Shown piece by piece: positions 18,759 through 28,404 of a DNA stretch of 64,000 nt. Numbering within the stretch: the first letter of the stretch is position 1; every line of letters begins with the position of its first letter. This DNA is from Clostridium sp. CX1 (GTDB lineage Bacteria > Bacillota > Clostridia > Clostridiales > Clostridiaceae), in the NCBI RefSeq assembly GCF_025398335.1, contig NZ_JAODOO010000005.1, positions 216,779 through 280,778 of the forward strand, written 5' to 3'. The position numbers and the translations under genes were made by a program. The notes below the pieces were generated by a model that was given only the letters and a program-made list of their open reading frames with translations, ran no database searches and was not told the origin of the DNA.

Positions 18759-19199
18759 CTATATCACCTCAACTTTTCCTCCTGCTGCTTCTATTTTCTC
18801 AGCAGCAGCTTTTGTGAATTTTGCTGCTCTAACTGTTAGCTTCTTCTGTAATTCACCGTTTCCTAATACTTTTACTCCATTTTTAGCTTTTTTAACTATT
18901 CCTTTTTCTAGTAATAGTTCAGGTGTAATTTCTGTGCCATCTTCAAATATATTTAATCTATCGATATTGATTTCAGAATATTCTTTTGCAAATATATTAG
19001 TGAAACCTCTCTTTGGAAGTCTTCTGTATAGTGGCATCTGACCTCCTTCAAATCCTGGTCTTACTCCACCACCACTTCTAGCCTTCTGTCCTTTTTCACC
19101 TTTACCAGCGTTTCTTCCTAATCCTGATCCAGTACCTCTACCTACTCTCTTAGGAGCTTTTCTTGAACCAGCAGCTGGTTTTAATTCATGAAGTTTCAT
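18759..19199 (-). CDS. rplO: 50S ribosomal protein L15
   Basis: The 146-residue L15 has the glycine-rich, basic N-terminal extension ([18 protein letters not shown]) that threads into 23S rRNA, and [18 protein letters not shown]. It is followed without a gap by secY, the universal bacterial order. Confidence 0.98.
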   Translation of the reverse strand: MKLHELKPAAGSRKAPKRVGRGTGSGLGRNAGKGEKGQKARSGGGVRPGFEGGQMPLYRRLPKRGFTNIFAKEYSEINIDRLNIFEDGTEITPELLLEKGIVKKAKNGVKVLGNGELQKKLTVRAAKFTKAAAEKIEAAGGKVEVI

Positions 19200-19220
19200 T
19201 CTATCTACACCTCCTCTGTA

Positions 19221-19406
19221 TTATACCTCTTCTACGCATAAAAGATAGCTAACTTTATTTATCATACCTCTAATTTGAGGAGTCTCCTCATGTTCTACAG
19301 TCTTGCCGATTTTCTTTAATCCAAGAGCATTGACAGTAGCAATATGATCATCTCTTCTACCTATTAAACTCTTTTTTAAAGTTATTTTAAGTTTAGCCAA
19401 GGCCAT
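19221..19406 (-). CDS. rpmD: 50S ribosomal protein L30
   Basis: The protein is 61 residues from the ATG at 19406 ([10 protein letters not shown]). A run of eight Gs supplies the ribosome site and lies only 1 nt before this ATG. An in-frame TTG two codons later (19400) has better spacing and would give the 59-residue MAKLKITL start usual for clostridial L30, so the true start may be [23 protein letters not shown] is diagnostic. Confidence 0.95.
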   Translation of the reverse strand: MALAKLKITLKKSLIGRRDDHIATVNALGLKKIGKTVEHEETPQIRGMINKVSYLLCVEEV

Positions 19407-19415
19407 TCCCCCCCC

Positions 19416-19913
19416 TTAACCTAAAATCTCTTCAACAGTTTTACCTCTAAGTTTAGCTATATGTTCAGCTGTTCTTAGTCTTGATAAACCGTTTAGTGTT
19501 GCGTTAACCATGTTTCTTGGGTTGTTAGATCCTAATGACTTAGCTCTAACATCCTTTAAGCCAGCAAGTTCAAGTACCGCTCTAGCAGGACCACCCGCTA
19601 TAACTCCTGTACCTTCTGAAGCTGTCATTATAAGTACTTTACCAGTTCCGAATTCACCTGATATGTTGTGAGGTACTGTTGTACCAACTATTGGAACTTC
19701 AATTAAATTCTTTTTAGCATCTTCAATTGCTTTTCTGATTGCTTCTGGTATTTCTATAGACTTACCAGTACCTACGCCTACGTGTCCGTTCTCATCACCA
19801 ACAACAACAAGCGCGCTGAATCTAAAGTTTCTACCACCTTTAACAACCTTAGCAACTCTGTTTATGAATACAACTTTTTCTTTAAGATTTAAAGTGCTAG
19901 GATCGATTCTCAT
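19416..19913 (-). CDS. rpsE: 30S ribosomal protein S5
   Basis: The 165-residue S5 has the double-stranded-RNA-binding N-terminal domain ([21 protein letters not shown]) and the C-terminal domain ([19 protein letters not shown]). It shapes the mRNA entry tunnel and affects decoding accuracy. The loop where spectinomycin-resistance changes occur ([13 protein letters not shown]) looks wild type. It lies 16 nt after rplR. Confidence 0.98.
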   Translation of the reverse strand: MRIDPSTLNLKEKVVFINRVAKVVKGGRNFRFSALVVVGDENGHVGVGTGKSIEIPEAIRKAIEDAKKNLIEVPIVGTTVPHNISGEFGTGKVLIMTASEGTGVIAGGPARAVLELAGLKDVRAKSLGSNNPRNMVNATLNGLSRLRTAEHIAKLRGKTVEEILG

Positions 19914-19929
19914 TTATTTCCCTCCTTCT

Positions 19930-20289
19930 CTAGAACTGTAAGCCAGCTTCTCTTGCTCCTTCTGCAAGGTTCTGTACTCTACCGTGATATACGTATCCAC
20001 CTCTATCAAAAACTACCTCTGTAATTCCTTTTTCAAGAGCTCTTTTAGCTACTATTTCACCAACAACTTTAGCTGCCTCTTTATTGCTTCCAACACCGTT
20101 GAAATCTTTATCTAGAGTAGAAGCAGATACTAAAGTGATTCCGTTTATATCATCTATAATTTGTGCATATATGTTCTTTTCACTTCTATAAACCGCAAGT
20201 CTTGGTCTTTCAGTTGTTCCAAAAATCTTTTTACGAACTCTTAAATGACGTCTTACTCTTGATTTTTTTCTGTCGTCCTTATTAAACAT
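19930..20289 (-). CDS. rplR: 50S ribosomal protein L18
   Basis: The protein is 119 residues from the ATG at 20289 (MFNKDDRKK), eight bases after AAGGAG; a GTG three codons upstream overlaps that site and is rejected. [20 protein letters not shown] and the C-terminal [19 protein letters not shown] mark L18, which binds 5S rRNA with L5 and L25. Confidence 0.97.
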   Translation of the reverse strand: MFNKDDRKKSRVRRHLRVRKKIFGTTERPRLAVYRSEKNIYAQIIDDINGITLVSASTLDKDFNGVGSNKEAAKVVGEIVAKRALEKGITEVVFDRGGYVYHGRVQNLAEGAREAGLQF

Positions 20290-20307
20290 AAAGCTCACTC
20301 CTTTCTA

Positions 20308-20850
20308 TTACTTCTTACCAGTCTTACCTTCCTTACGTCTTATAACTTCGTTATCATACTTAATTCCTTTTCCTTTGTAAGGCTCAGGCTTTCTCCAAGT
20401 TCTTATATCTGCTGCAACTGCACCAACTAGTTCCTTGTCAATACCTCTAACAACAACCTTAGTAGCAGCAGGTGTTTCAAATGTTATTCCTTCAACTTGA
20501 TCTATTTCAACTGGATGTGAATATCCAAGGTTCATAACTAATTTCTTTCCTTGTAACTGAGCTCTGTAACCAACACCAACTAAATCTAATGTTTTTACAA
20601 ATCCTTCAGTTACTCCGATAACCATGTTATTTATTAATGCTCTTGTTAATCCATGAAGAGCTCTTTTTTCCTTTTGATCATTGTCTCTTGTAACTACTAC
20701 AGAGTTATCTTCAATAGCTATATTAATCTTCTCACTCATAGCTTTAACAAGCTGGCCTTTTGGTCCTTTTACTGTAACAACGTTGTCTGGTGTTACAGTA
20801 ACAGTTACGCCACCTGGTATAGCTATAGGAAGTTTTCCTATTCTTGACAT
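20308..20850 (-). CDS. rplF: 50S ribosomal protein L6
   Basis: The protein is 180 residues from the ATG at 20850 ([14 protein letters not shown]), behind an AGGTG. The longer open frame starts 16 codons earlier without support. Two L6 repeats are visible, ending with the signature [21 protein letters not shown]6 lies close to the sarcin-ricin loop. It is 69 nt after rpsH, a larger gap than its neighbours. Confidence 0.97.
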   Translation of the reverse strand: MSRIGKLPIAIPGGVTVTVTPDNVVTVKGPKGQLVKAMSEKINIAIEDNSVVVTRDNDQKEKRALHGLTRALINNMVIGVTEGFVKTLDLVGVGYRAQLQGKKLVMNLGYSHPVEIDQVEGITFETPAATKVVVRGIDKELVGAVAADIRTWRKPEPYKGKGIKYDNEVIRRKEGKTGKK

Positions 20851-20919
20851 GATTACACCTCCTGTATTCCTCGTAAGTCTGCAATAAATATCTCTCATTG
20901 CACCTTCCGTATTATTCGA

Positions 20920-21318
20920 TTACCAAATGTAGCAAAGAACTTCTCCGCCTACACCAAGTTTTCTTGCTTCTCTATCTGTAACAATTCCTTTTGAAGTTGA
21001 AACAACTGCAACTCCAAGTCCGTTAAGAACCTTAGGAATTTCTTCTTTTCTACAATAAACTCTTAATCCTGGCTTTGATATTCTCTTAAGTCCAGTTATA
21101 ACTCTTTCTTTGTTTTGACCATACTTCATTTGAAGTCTTAACATGTTTACAGAACCATCAGTATATTCCTCTACATTTTTTATATATCCTTCTTGAAGCA
21201 TTATATCTAAAACAGCCTTCTTTATAGTTGAAGAAGGTACTTCCACTATTTCATGTCTAACTATGTTTGCGTTTCTTATACGAGTAAGTAAATCTGCGAT
21301 AGGATCAGTCATTACCAT
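20920..21318 (-). CDS. rpsH: 30S ribosomal protein S8
   Basis: The 132-residue S8 has [15 protein letters not shown] at the N-terminus and the C-terminal signature [21 protein letters not shown]8 is a primary 16S binder and the spc-operon autoregulator in E. coli; I could not identify an S8 target site here. AAGGAGG is eight bases before the first ATG, which is preferred over the second. Confidence 0.97.
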   Translation of the reverse strand: MVMTDPIADLLTRIRNANIVRHEIVEVPSSTIKKAVLDIMLQEGYIKNVEEYTDGSVNMLRLQMKYGQNKERVITGLKRISKPGLRVYCRKEEIPKVLNGLGVAVVSTSKGIVTDREARKLGVGGEVLCYIW

Positions 21319-21348
21319 TTATTGTGCCTCCTTTCATCAATAACTAAG

Positions 21349-21534
21349 TTACCAACTTGCTTTTCTGCATCCAGGTATTTCACCTTTATAAGCAAGTTCT
21401 CTAAAACAAATACGGCATATACCAAACTTTCTTAATACAGAATGTGGTCTTCCACATATTCTGCATCTTGTGTAAGCTCTAGTTGAATATTTAGGCTCTT
21501 TCTTCCACTTTTCTATTAAAGCTTTACGTGCCAC
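21349..21534 (-). CDS. rpsN: 30S ribosomal protein S14 type Z
   Basis: The 61-residue zinc form of S14 has two CxxC pairs (CRICGRPHS and CRICFREL). This is the short, zinc-binding type typical of Gram-positive bacteria, as opposed to the zinc-free form of about 100 residues. It lies between rplE and rpsH in standard order. Confidence 0.98.
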   Translation of the reverse strand: MARKALIEKWKKEPKYSTRAYTRCRICGRPHSVLRKFGICRICFRELAYKGEIPGCRKASW

Positions 21535-21546
21535 GTTTTTCCCTCC

Positions 21547-22092
21547 TTATTTTTGAGCAAATGGCATTCCAAGGAATCTTAGTAATTCTCTTGCTTCTTC
21601 GTCAGTCTTAGCAGTTGTAACGAAGATTATATCCATACCTCTTACTTTGTCTATTTTATCATATTCTATTTCAGGGAACATTAACTGTTCTTTAACTCCT
21701 AATGAATAGTTTCCTCTTCCATCGAAAGCCTTATCTGAAACTCCAGAGAAATCTCTTACTCTTGGAAGTGCAACGTTCATTAATTTATCAGCAAACTCAT
21801 ACATCTTTTGCTTTCTTAATGTAACTTTACATCCTATTGGCATGTTTTCTCTTATTTTAAAGTTAGCTATAGATTTTTTAGCTCTAGTAAGTATTGGCTT
21901 TTGGCCTGTAATGATTGTTAAATCACTTACTGCTGCTTCTAGAACCTTTGGATTATCTTTAGCTTCTCCAACACCCATGTTTACAACAACTTTCTCAAGT
22001 TTTGGTACTTCCATAATGTTCTTATATTCAAATTTATTCATTAAAGCTGGAATTACTTCTTTTTCGTACTTTTCCTGTAATCTTACGCTCAT
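21547..22092 (-). CDS. rplE: 50S ribosomal protein L5
   Basis: The protein is 181 residues from the ATG at 22092 ([13 protein letters not shown]), eight bases after [24 protein letters not shown] and the loop [12 protein letters not shown] are diagnostic. L5 binds 5S rRNA and touches the P-site tRNA. It lies 21 nt after rplX. Confidence 0.98.
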   Translation of the reverse strand: MSVRLQEKYEKEVIPALMNKFEYKNIMEVPKLEKVVVNMGVGEAKDNPKVLEAAVSDLTIITGQKPILTRAKKSIANFKIRENMPIGCKVTLRKQKMYEFADKLMNVALPRVRDFSGVSDKAFDGRGNYSLGVKEQLMFPEIEYDKIDKVRGMDIIFVTTAKTDEEARELLRFLGMPFAQK

Positions 22093-22113
22093 TTTTAGCC
22101 CTCCTTTCAAAGA

Positions 22114-22437
22114 TTAGAATGTTTCTCCGCACTTTTTGCAAACTCTAACTTTAGTTCCGTCTTCTAGTAACTTATGACTTATTCTTGTAACTGATTTGCA
22201 CTTGTCACAATATAACATAACTTTTGAACTATAAACTGCAGCTTCTTTTTGTATTATACCGCCCTGCATATTTGCTCTATTAGGTTTTTGGTGTTTTGTT
22301 ACTAGGTTTACACCTTTAACAAGTACTTTTCCAGTCTTAGGCATTACAGCTAAAACCTCACCAATTTTACCTTTATCTTTTCCAGATATAACCATAACTG
22401 TGTCTTTTTTTCTAACATGTATCTTGCTTGTTGCCAT
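22114..22437 (-). CDS. rplX: 50S ribosomal protein L24
   Basis: The protein is 107 residues from the ATG at 22437 (MATSKIHVRKKD), preceded by AGGAGGTG. A KOW motif (VMVISGKDKGKIGEVL) is followed by a zinc ribbon with two CxxC pairs (CDKC and CKKC), as in many clostridial L24 proteins. L24 is an assembly initiator near the exit tunnel. Confidence 0.97.
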   Translation of the reverse strand: MATSKIHVRKKDTVMVISGKDKGKIGEVLAVMPKTGKVLVKGVNLVTKHQKPNRANMQGGIIQKEAAVYSSKVMLYCDKCKSVTRISHKLLEDGTKVRVCKKCGETF

Positions 22438-22455
22438 TATAGCCACCTCCTTATT

Positions 22456-22824
22456 CTATAGAACTTCAGGTGCTAATGATAATATTTTTGTGAAATCCTT
22501 ATCTCTTAGCTCTCTTGCAACTGGTCCAAAGATACGAGTTCCTTTTGGCTGTTTATCATCTTTTATTATAACAGCAGCATTCTCATCAAATCTTATATAT
22601 GATCCATCTGCTCTTCTTAATCCTTTAACAGATCTTACGATAACTGCCTTAACAACGTCTCCTTTTTTAACAACACCGCCTGGTGTTGCACTTTTAACGC
22701 TAGCAACTATTATATCTCCAATATTTCCCCATTTTCTTCTGGAACCACCTAATACTCTTATACACATAATTTCCTTAGCACCGGAATTATCTGCAACTTT
22801 CAACAATGTTTGTTGCTGAATCAT
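22456..22824 (-). CDS. rplN: 50S ribosomal protein L14
   Basis: The 122-residue L14 is of standard length. [18 protein letters not shown] and the signature [17 protein letters not shown] identify it. It forms part of an intersubunit bridge and the RsfS silencing-factor site. It lies 29 nt after rpsQ. Confidence 0.98.
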   Translation of the reverse strand: MIQQQTLLKVADNSGAKEIMCIRVLGGSRRKWGNIGDIIVASVKSATPGGVVKKGDVVKAVIVRSVKGLRRADGSYIRFDENAAVIIKDDKQPKGTRIFGPVARELRDKDFTKILSLAPEVL

Positions 22825-22853
22825 TGAAAATACCCTCCTTTCAGCATCATAAA

Positions 22854-23108
22854 CTATTTAGCTTTTTCTACTATTTCTACAAGTCTCCATCTCTTGTCTT
22901 TTGACAATGGTCTTGTTTCCATTATTAAAACTCTATCATTAATCTTTGCATTGTTATTTTCATCATGAGCTTTGAATTTAGTAGTTCTGTTAACTGTTTT
23001 ACCATATAAAGGATGACGAACTTTAGTTTCTACAGCAACCACTATAGTCTTTTCCATCTTATCAGAAACTACTCTTCCGATTCTTGTCTTTCTATTTCCT
23101 CTTTCCAC
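22854..23108 (-). CDS. rpsQ: 30S ribosomal protein S17
   Basis: The 84-residue S17 has the OB fold with [19 protein letters not shown] and the signature [19 protein letters not shown]. It is a primary 16S rRNA binder. It lies 20 nt after rpmC. Confidence 0.98.
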   Translation of the reverse strand: MERGNRKTRIGRVVSDKMEKTIVVAVETKVRHPLYGKTVNRTTKFKAHDENNNAKINDRVLIMETRPLSKDKRWRLVEIVEKAK

Positions 23109-23128
23109 AGGACAAACCTCCTTTCAGC

Positions 23129-23341
23129 CTACTGTTCAAACGCCCTTAGTTCTTCTTCTCTAAGGATGGTTTTAATTTGGGCTATAGATTTTTTTACTTC
23201 TCTTATTCTCATTGGGTTTTCTAACTGACCTGTAGCTAACTGAAATCTTAAGTTAAATAACTCAGCCTTAAGATCATCAAGTTTTGCATGCAAATCTTGA
23301 GGGCCATTTTGTCTAAGTTCTCTTAATTCTTTAGCCTTCAT
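23129..23341 (-). CDS. rpmC: 50S ribosomal protein L29
   Basis: The 70-residue, all-helical L29 has [13 protein letters not shown] and the signature [18 protein letters not shown]. It sits at the tunnel exit beside L23, where trigger factor and SRP dock. Its start overlaps the end of rplP by 11 nt, so translation is coupled. Confidence 0.98.
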   Translation of the reverse strand: MKAKELRELRQNGPQDLHAKLDDLKAELFNLRFQLATGQLENPMRIREVKKSIAQIKTILREEELRAFEQ

Positions 23342-23774
23342 TTATTTCACCACCCACTTCTTCAAAATCTCTTCTAGTTACAAATTTAGTCTTAACTGGT
23401 AACTTATGTGAAGCAAGTCTCATAGCTTCTCTTGCAACTGTTTCATTAACTCCTGATAATTCAAATAATACTCTACCAGGCTTAATAACTGCTACCCAGT
23501 ACTCTGGTGAACCTTTACCGGAACCCATACGAGTTTCAGCTGGCTTTTCTGTAACTGGTTTATCCGGGAAAATCTTTATCCAAAGCTTTCCTCCTCTTTT
23601 GATATATCTATTAATAGCTATTCTGGCAGATTCTATTTGATTACTTGTAATCCATCCACATTCAGTAGCCTGTATAGCGTAATCTCCATATGCTATAAAG
23701 TTACCTCTTGTAGCTTTGCCTTTCATTCTACCACGCTGTACCTTACGATGTTTTACTCTTTTAGGCATTAACAT
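23331..23774 (-). CDS. rplP: 50S ribosomal protein L16
   Basis: The 147-residue L16 has [19 protein letters not shown] and [20 protein letters not shown] plus [19 protein letters not shown]16 organises the A-site tRNA pocket of the 50S subunit. GGAGG is eight bases before the first ATG, which I use; a second ATG two codons later is less well spaced. Confidence 0.97.
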   Translation of the reverse strand: MLMPKRVKHRKVQRGRMKGKATRGNFIAYGDYAIQATECGWITSNQIESARIAINRYIKRGGKLWIKIFPDKPVTEKPAETRMGSGKGSPEYWVAVIKPGRVLFELSGVNETVAREAMRLASHKLPVKTKFVTRRDFEEVGGEINEG

Positions 23775-23791
23775 GTCATATTCCTCCTTCC

Positions 23792-24463
23792 TTATGCGTT
23801 AGCTTCTTCCTTACTTTCAGCAACCTTTTTAGTAGGAAGTACTTCTCCTTTATATACCCAAACCTTTACGCCTATTTTTCCGTATGTTGTATCTGCTTCT
23901 GCAAATCCATAGTCTATATCAGCTCTAAGTGTTTGTAGTGGAATTGTGCCTTCATGATATGACTCAGTTCTTGCAATTTCTGCTCCGCCAAGTCTTCCTG
24001 AACATGCAGTCTTAACTCCCTTTACACCTGTTTTCATTGCTCTTTGTATTGTTTGTTTCATAGCTCTTCTGAATGAAATTCTCTTTTCAAGTTGTTGAGC
24101 TATGTTCTCAGCCATAAGTTGAGCGTCTCCCTCAGCAGACTTTATTTCAACTATATTTATTAGAACATTTTTATCGCCAACCATTTTCTTAATTTCAGCT
24201 TTTAAAGCATCAATTCCTTGGCCGCCTTTTCCTATAATCATACCTGGCTTAGCAGTATGTATGTTTAATTTAATTCTTTTTGCTGCTCTTTCGATTTGAA
24301 TTCTTGAAACACCAGCTGAAGCAGTTCTTTGTTTAACAAATTCTCTAACTTTATTGTCTTCTACTAAATTATTAGCAAAATCCTTACTACCTGCATACCA
24401 CTTAGCATCCCAATCTTTGATTACGCCAACTCTTAAGCCGTGTGGATGTACTTTCTGTCCCAT
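23792..24463 (-). CDS. rpsC: 30S ribosomal protein S3
   Basis: The 223-residue S3 has an N-terminal KH domain with GKGG ([16 protein letters not shown]) and the C-terminal signature [22 protein letters not shown] in shortened form. It lines the mRNA entry channel and has helicase activity with S4 and S5. It lies 15 nt after rplV. Confidence 0.98.
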   Translation of the reverse strand: MGQKVHPHGLRVGVIKDWDAKWYAGSKDFANNLVEDNKVREFVKQRTASAGVSRIQIERAAKRIKLNIHTAKPGMIIGKGGQGIDALKAEIKKMVGDKNVLINIVEIKSAEGDAQLMAENIAQQLEKRISFRRAMKQTIQRAMKTGVKGVKTACSGRLGGAEIARTESYHEGTIPLQTLRADIDYGFAEADTTYGKIGVKVWVYKGEVLPTKKVAESKEEANA

Positions 24464-24478
24464 CTGTTTCCCTCCTTT

Positions 24479-24814
24479 TTAAGCTCTTTCTCTAACTACT
24501 AGAGTTATGTGGCTAGTTCTTTTCTTTATTCTAAACGCTCTACCTTGAGCATGTGGTCTAAATCTCTTTAATGTTGGACCTTGACCTACATATGCTTCCG
24601 CAACATATAAGTTGTTTATATCTAAATTTAAATTATTTTCCGCATTTGCAACAGCTGATTTTAAAACCTTATTAATAACCTCTGCTGCATCCTTTGGAGT
24701 ATATTGTAGTATGGCAAAAGCCTCGTTTACATTCTTACCTCTTATTAAATCAAGAACAATACCTATTTTCATTGAGGACATTCTTATATATTTAGCTATA
24801 GCTTTAGCTTCCAT
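24479..24814 (-). CDS. rplV: 50S ribosomal protein L22
   Basis: The 111-residue L22 has an extended beta hairpin (about residues 78-98; [19 protein letters not shown]) that reaches into the exit tunnel. The tip is intact, with no sign of the loop deletions known to cause macrolide resistance. It lies 22 nt after rpsS. Confidence 0.98.
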   Translation of the reverse strand: MEAKAIAKYIRMSSMKIGIVLDLIRGKNVNEAFAILQYTPKDAAEVINKVLKSAVANAENNLNLDINNLYVAEAYVGQGPTLKRFRPHAQGRAFRIKKRTSHITLVVRERA

Positions 24815-24836
24815 CGTATGTTACCTCCTTTCCGCA

Positions 24837-25121
24837 TTATCTTACACGAGATGATTTTTCGTTTTTATCAACGTGTCCTTTATATGTTCTAGTTAGTGCG
24901 AACTCACCTAACTTATGTCCCACCATATCCTCTGATATATATACAGGAACATGTTTTCTTCCGTCATGTACCGCAATAGTGTGACCTATCATTTGAGGGA
25001 ATATAGTTGAACTTCTTGACCAAGTCTTTATAACTTTCTTTTCCCCTGCTTTATTCATTTCATTGATTTTATTTAATAGTCCTTCATGGACAAAAGGTCC
25101 TTTTTTAACTGATCTGCTCAC
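24837..25121 (-). CDS. rpsS: 30S ribosomal protein S19
   Basis: The 94-residue S19 has [14 protein letters not shown] and the signature [20 protein letters not shown]. It packs against S13 in the 30S head and contacts 23S rRNA in a bridge. It lies 67 nt after rplB, across a short hairpin. Confidence 0.98.
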   Translation of the reverse strand: MSRSVKKGPFVHEGLLNKINEMNKAGEKKVIKTWSRSSTIFPQMIGHTIAVHDGRKHVPVYISEDMVGHKLGEFALTRTYKGHVDKNEKSSRVR

Positions 25122-25161
25122 TTAATTGGCCTCCCTTCATACAATGTGATTAATAGTTAGT

Positions 25162-25184
25162 GAAGAGAATATAAAATTCTCTTC
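25162..25184 (-). other. Hairpin between rplB and rpsS
   Basis: GAAGAGAAT and ATTCTCTTC form a perfect 9-bp stem with a 5-nt loop in the 67-nt gap. No T run follows on the transcribed strand, so it is more likely an mRNA structural or processing element than a terminator. Confidence 0.5.
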
Positions 25185-25188
25185 TAAA

Positions 25189-26019
25189 CTACTTATTTCT
25201 TCTCTTAATAATGAATCTATCTGAATATTTTTTATGTTTTCTTGTTTTGTATCCAAGTGCTGGTTTACCCCATGGAGTAAGTGGACCTGGGTGTCCTATA
25301 GGAGATTTACCTTCTCCACCACCGTGTGGGTGATCGTTAGGGTTCATTACAGATCCTCTAACTGTTGGTCTTACGCCCATATGTCTCTTTCTTCCAGCTT
25401 TACCTATGTTTATGATTTCGTGTGTTAAATTTGATACTGTTCCTATAGTTGCTCTGCACTCTATTCTAACGTATCTCATTTCTCCACTTGGAAGTCTTAA
25501 TGTTGCATAGTTGCCATCTTTAGCCATAAGTTGAGCTGAACTTCCAGCTGCTCTTACAAGCTGACCTCCCTTTCCTGCTGATAATTCAACGTTATGAATT
25601 ATTGTACCAACAGGTATATTCTTTATAGGAAGACAGTTACCAACTTTTATATCAGCATCTGCACCTGATACTATAACATCTCCTACTTTTAATCCAACTG
25701 GAGCTATTATGTATCTCTTTTCACCATCAGCATAAACTACAAGAGCGATATAAGCTGATCTGTTTGGATCATACTCTATTGTAGACACCTTTGCAGGTAT
25801 GCTATCTTTGTTTCTCTTGAAGTCTATTATTCTATATTTTTGCTTTGCACCGCCACCGATGTGACGAACTGTTATCTTACCGTTTGCGTTTCTACCACCT
25901 GTTCTTTTCTTTGAAACAAGAAGAGATTTCTCAGGTACATTTGTAGTTATTTCTTCAAAAGTACTCATTGTCATTTGTCTTCTTGAAGGTGTGGTAGGGT
26001 TAAAACCTTTAACTGCCAT
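25189..26019 (-). CDS. rplB: 50S ribosomal protein L2
   Basis: The 276-residue L2, required near the peptidyl-transferase centre. [19 protein letters not shown], the SH3/OB core, and the C-terminal signature with the functional His ([19 protein letters not shown]) are intact. It lies 61 nt after rplW. Confidence 0.98.
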   Translation of the reverse strand: MAVKGFNPTTPSRRQMTMSTFEEITTNVPEKSLLVSKKRTGGRNANGKITVRHIGGGAKQKYRIIDFKRNKDSIPAKVSTIEYDPNRSAYIALVVYADGEKRYIIAPVGLKVGDVIVSGADADIKVGNCLPIKNIPVGTIIHNVELSAGKGGQLVRAAGSSAQLMAKDGNYATLRLPSGEMRYVRIECRATIGTVSNLTHEIINIGKAGRKRHMGVRPTVRGSVMNPNDHPHGGGEGKSPIGHPGPLTPWGKPALGYKTRKHKKYSDRFIIKRRNK

Positions 26020-26080
26020 TTCGGTATTCCCTCCTTTTTATAGCTTATCTGGTACTCAACCAATAAATGCTTTATTTAAA

Positions 26081-26374
26081 TTACATGCCTTCAAAGAACT
26101 CAATAGCTTTACTTTCATCTGAAAGTTTAATTATTGCTTTTTTGTAATCTGGTCTTTTTCCAACATGTACTCCAACTCTCTTAGTCTTACCTAAGTATCT
26201 TGCAGTTTTTACATCTTCAACTTTTACTCCGAAAACTTCTTCTACTGCTCTTTTTATCATAGACTTATTAGCATGTATATCAACTATAAAGGTGTATTTC
26301 TTATCACTCATAGAAGCCATACTTTTTTCTGTTATAATAGGTCTTCTTATGATATCATAATTAGTTAGCTTCAT
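26081..26374 (-). CDS. rplW: 50S ribosomal protein L23
   Basis: The 97-residue L23 has the signature [12 protein letters not shown] at the start and the tail [19 protein letters not shown]. It forms the chaperone and SRP docking site at the tunnel exit. The ATG shares its A with the rplD stop (TAATG), so translation is coupled. Confidence 0.98.
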   Translation of the reverse strand: MKLTNYDIIRRPIITEKSMASMSDKKYTFIVDIHANKSMIKRAVEEVFGVKVEDVKTARYLGKTKRVGVHVGKRPDYKKAIIKLSDESKAIEFFEGM

Positions 26375-26994
26375 TATACATACACCTCCTCAATTTTTGA
26401 TACAGCATCCTTAGTTATTACAAGATTTTCGTATTTTAATAAATCATATACATTTAAGTTGTTTACAGGTAAAACTGCAACTCCCTCAATGTTTCTTGCT
26501 GATTTATATACATTTTCATTTGACTCAGCAGTTACTATTAATGTCTTTTTAGTGTTAAGAGCGCTTAACATTTTAACTATTTCTTTTGTCTTAGGAGCAT
26601 CTAATTCAAGATTTTCTAATACAAAAATTTCGTTATCATTAACCTTGCTAGTTAAAGCAGATTTCATAGCTACTCTTCTCATTGATTTTGGAACTGACAT
26701 TCTATAGCTTCTTGGTTTTACTGCGAAAACCATACCACCATGTATCCATTGTGGTGCTCTTATTGAACCCTGTCTTGCTCTACCAGTTCCTTTTTGTCTC
26801 CAAGGCTTAATTCCGCCTCCAGAAACTTCAGCTCTAGTTTTAGCTGATTGAGTTCCTTGTCTTTTATTTGCAAGTAAAGCAACAACTACTTGATGTAAAG
26901 CATATTGATTTACTTCAGCTCCGAACACGTTATCTGATAGTTGAACATCTCCAACTTTTTGACCTTCTTTGTTAAATAATCCTACTGTAGGCAT
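26374..26994 (-). CDS. rplD: 50S ribosomal protein L4
   Basis: The 206-residue L4 has the long internal loop that reaches the tunnel ([36 protein letters not shown]). The macrolide-contact stretch [12 protein letters not shown] looks wild type. In E. coli L4 also represses its own S10 operon through the rpsJ leader. The structured leader at 28.1 kb is the natural place to look for the equivalent. Confidence 0.98.
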   Translation of the reverse strand: MPTVGLFNKEGQKVGDVQLSDNVFGAEVNQYALHQVVVALLANKRQGTQSAKTRAEVSGGGIKPWRQKGTGRARQGSIRAPQWIHGGMVFAVKPRSYRMSVPKSMRRVAMKSALTSKVNDNEIFVLENLELDAPKTKEIVKMLSALNTKKTLIVTAESNENVYKSARNIEGVAVLPVNNLNVYDLLKYENLVITKDAVSKIEEVYV

Positions 26995-27019
26995 TCTGCA
27001 TCCTCCTTTCTACCAAAAC

Positions 27020-27649
27020 TTAAGCCTTAACTGTATTTCTTATCACTACAAATCCTTTGTTAGGTCCTGGTACTCCACCTTTTATTAATATGATGTTTTT
27101 CTCAGGCATTACCTTAGCAACTTGTAGGTTTAATACTGTTGTATTCACATTACCCATATGTCCTGGTAACTTTTTGTTTTTAAATGTTCTTGATGGACTT
27201 GATGACGCTCCCATAGAACCAACTGCTCTATGGAATTTAGATCCGTGGGACATAGGTCCTCTGTGACCATTCCATCTCTTGATTGTACCTTGGAATCCCT
27301 TACCTTTAGATATTCCAGAAACATCAATTTTTTCTCCAGCTGCAAATACATCTGCTTTTATTTCTTGACCAACTTCATATGAAGTTATGTCTTCAAGTCT
27401 AAATTCTCTTACAAATCTCTTTAGTGAAACACCTGCTTTAGCAAAATGTCCCTTTCTTGGCTTGTTAACAAGCTTTTCTCTTATATCATCAAATCCTACC
27501 TGTATAGCATCATAACCATCTTTTTCAACAGTTTTCTTTTGAACAACTACACATGGGCCTGCTTCGATTACTGTAACAGGAATTATTTTTCCATTTTCAT
27601 CGAATATTTGAGTCATACCAAGTTTTCTACCTAGTATAGCTTTTTTCAT
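27020..27649 (-). CDS. rplC: 50S ribosomal protein L3
   Basis: The protein is 209 residues from the ATG at 27649 ([20 protein letters not shown]), with AGGAGGTG upstream. The loop near the peptidyl-transferase centre ([18 protein letters not shown] and [20 protein letters not shown]) is intact. The longer open frame starts seven codons earlier and is rejected. It lies 74 nt after rpsJ. Confidence 0.97.
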   Translation of the reverse strand: MKKAILGRKLGMTQIFDENGKIIPVTVIEAGPCVVVQKKTVEKDGYDAIQVGFDDIREKLVNKPRKGHFAKAGVSLKRFVREFRLEDITSYEVGQEIKADVFAAGEKIDVSGISKGKGFQGTIKRWNGHRGPMSHGSKFHRAVGSMGASSSPSRTFKNKKLPGHMGNVNTTVLNLQVAKVMPEKNIILIKGGVPGPNKGFVVIRNTVKA

Positions 27650-27723
27650 TATCTTGCACCTCCTCAACATATTAGCGGATCGACTTAACGATCATAATAG
27701 TTAGTAATAGTTATCTATTACAA

Positions 27724-28032
27724 TTATAGTTTTATTTCAATATCAACACCTGCTGGTAAATCTAATCTCATTAGCGCATCAACAGTCTTTGGTGATGGGC
27801 TTATTATATCTATAAGTCTCTTGTGAGTTCTTATTTCGAACTGCTCTCTTGAATCTTTGTACTTGTGTACAGCTCTTAAGACTGTTATAACATCTTTCTC
27901 TGTTGGTAGAGGTACTGGACCTGCCACCTTTGCTCCAGTTGATTTTGCAGTCTCAACAATTTTCTCAGCTGATTGATCTAATATATTGTGATCAAAAGCT
28001 TTTAATCTAATTCTGATTTTTTGTTTTGCCAT
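27724..28032 (-). CDS. rpsJ: 30S ribosomal protein S10 / NusE
   Basis: The protein is 102 residues from the ATG at 28032 ([15 protein letters not shown]), with AGGAGGG upstream. The open frame extends 35 codons back through the leader, whose sequence is RNA structure rather than protein. S10 is a 30S head protein and, as NusE, joins NusB in antitermination and bridges to NusG. It is first in the S10-spc-alpha cluster. Confidence 0.98.
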   Translation of the reverse strand: MAKQKIRIRLKAFDHNILDQSAEKIVETAKSTGAKVAGPVPLPTEKDVITVLRAVHKYKDSREQFEIRTHKRLIDIISPSPKTVDALMRLDLPAGVDIEIKL

Positions 28033-28075
28033 TACTATTTCCCTCCTTTTCATGCACGCTTTACTTCCTACGTAC

Positions 28076-28228
28076 AACAGCGGATGTATTCTGTAAACTG
28101 TTCCGGGTGTTGCGTAATTTTTTTTAAAGCACCCCAATAAACAAAACCACCGTCGCCTGGTTCAAGACCCTAGCATACTCAGCTAAGAATTACCCGGAAG
28201 CCCGGCAACCTCTTGCCTCATCGCTGTT
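28076..28228 (-). promoter_or_regulatory. Structured 5' leader of the S10 operon
   Basis: The leader is about 210 nt long. Its ends pair: plus-strand 28219-28228 CATCGCTGTT with 28076-28086 AACAGCGGATG (one bulged base). Inside that, 28192-28199 ACCCGGAA pairs with 28101-28108 TTCCGGGT. A small GGCAA/TTGCC hairpin (28204-28217) fills the 5' side. No terminator-like T run is present before rpsJ. Nested complementary segments of this length are unlikely by chance. An L4-responsive or other r-protein leader is the likeliest role (inference). Confidence 0.65.
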
Positions 28229-28247
28229 ACCATTTTACAACTTCTTA

Positions 28248-28276
28248 ATTATACAATATATTTTTATTTTTGACAA
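28248..28276 (-). promoter_or_regulatory. Promoter of the S10-spc-alpha cluster
   Basis: -35 TTGTCA (28271-28276), 17-nt spacer and -10 TATAAT (28248-28253), with the start near 28241. Upstream of the -35 lies almost pure A/T sequence that could act as an UP element for the alpha C-terminal domain. It would drive the roughly 30 genes down to rplQ. Confidence 0.75.
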
Positions 28277-28285
28277 GCATAAATT

Positions 28286-28330
28286 TTAATTAATAAATAA
28301 TTAATTAATTGCCAATTATTTATTAATTAA
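28286..28330. repeat. AT-only palindrome between tuf and the S10 promoter
   Basis: Perfect 17-bp arms (TTAATTAATAAATAATT and its complement) with an 11-nt spacer, entirely A/T within the arms. It occupies the stretch just upstream of the S10 -35 box. It may be an UP element, a cruciform or a curved-DNA segment. It is not a terminator, since no GC stem is present. Confidence 0.6.
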
Positions 28331-28337
28331 TTTTATA

Positions 28338-28365
28338 AAAAGGAAAGAGCGTCCTCTTTCCTTTT
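28338..28365 (-). terminator. Terminator of tuf copy 1 (rpoBC-str operon)
   Basis: AAAAGGAAAGAG / CTCTTTCCTTTT, a 12-bp stem with a 4-nt loop. The T-rich right arm continues into TAT on the minus strand. It lies about 40 nt after the tuf stop and ends the rpoB-to-tuf transcript. Confidence 0.85.
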
Positions 28366-28404
28366 ATATTTTAAAGGCCTTTAAAAATTAAAAACAACTT
28401 ATAA

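Noticed and set aside
28033..28137. N-terminal extension of rpsJ through the leader
   Set aside because: The 35 extra codons contain helix-forming leader sequence, have no similarity to S10, and a strong ribosome site marks the internal ATG at 28032.
28286..28330. Origin of replication or mobile-element end at the AT palindrome
   Set aside because: No DnaA boxes, target-site duplications or recombinase genes are near; its position fits an UP element for the S10 promoter.
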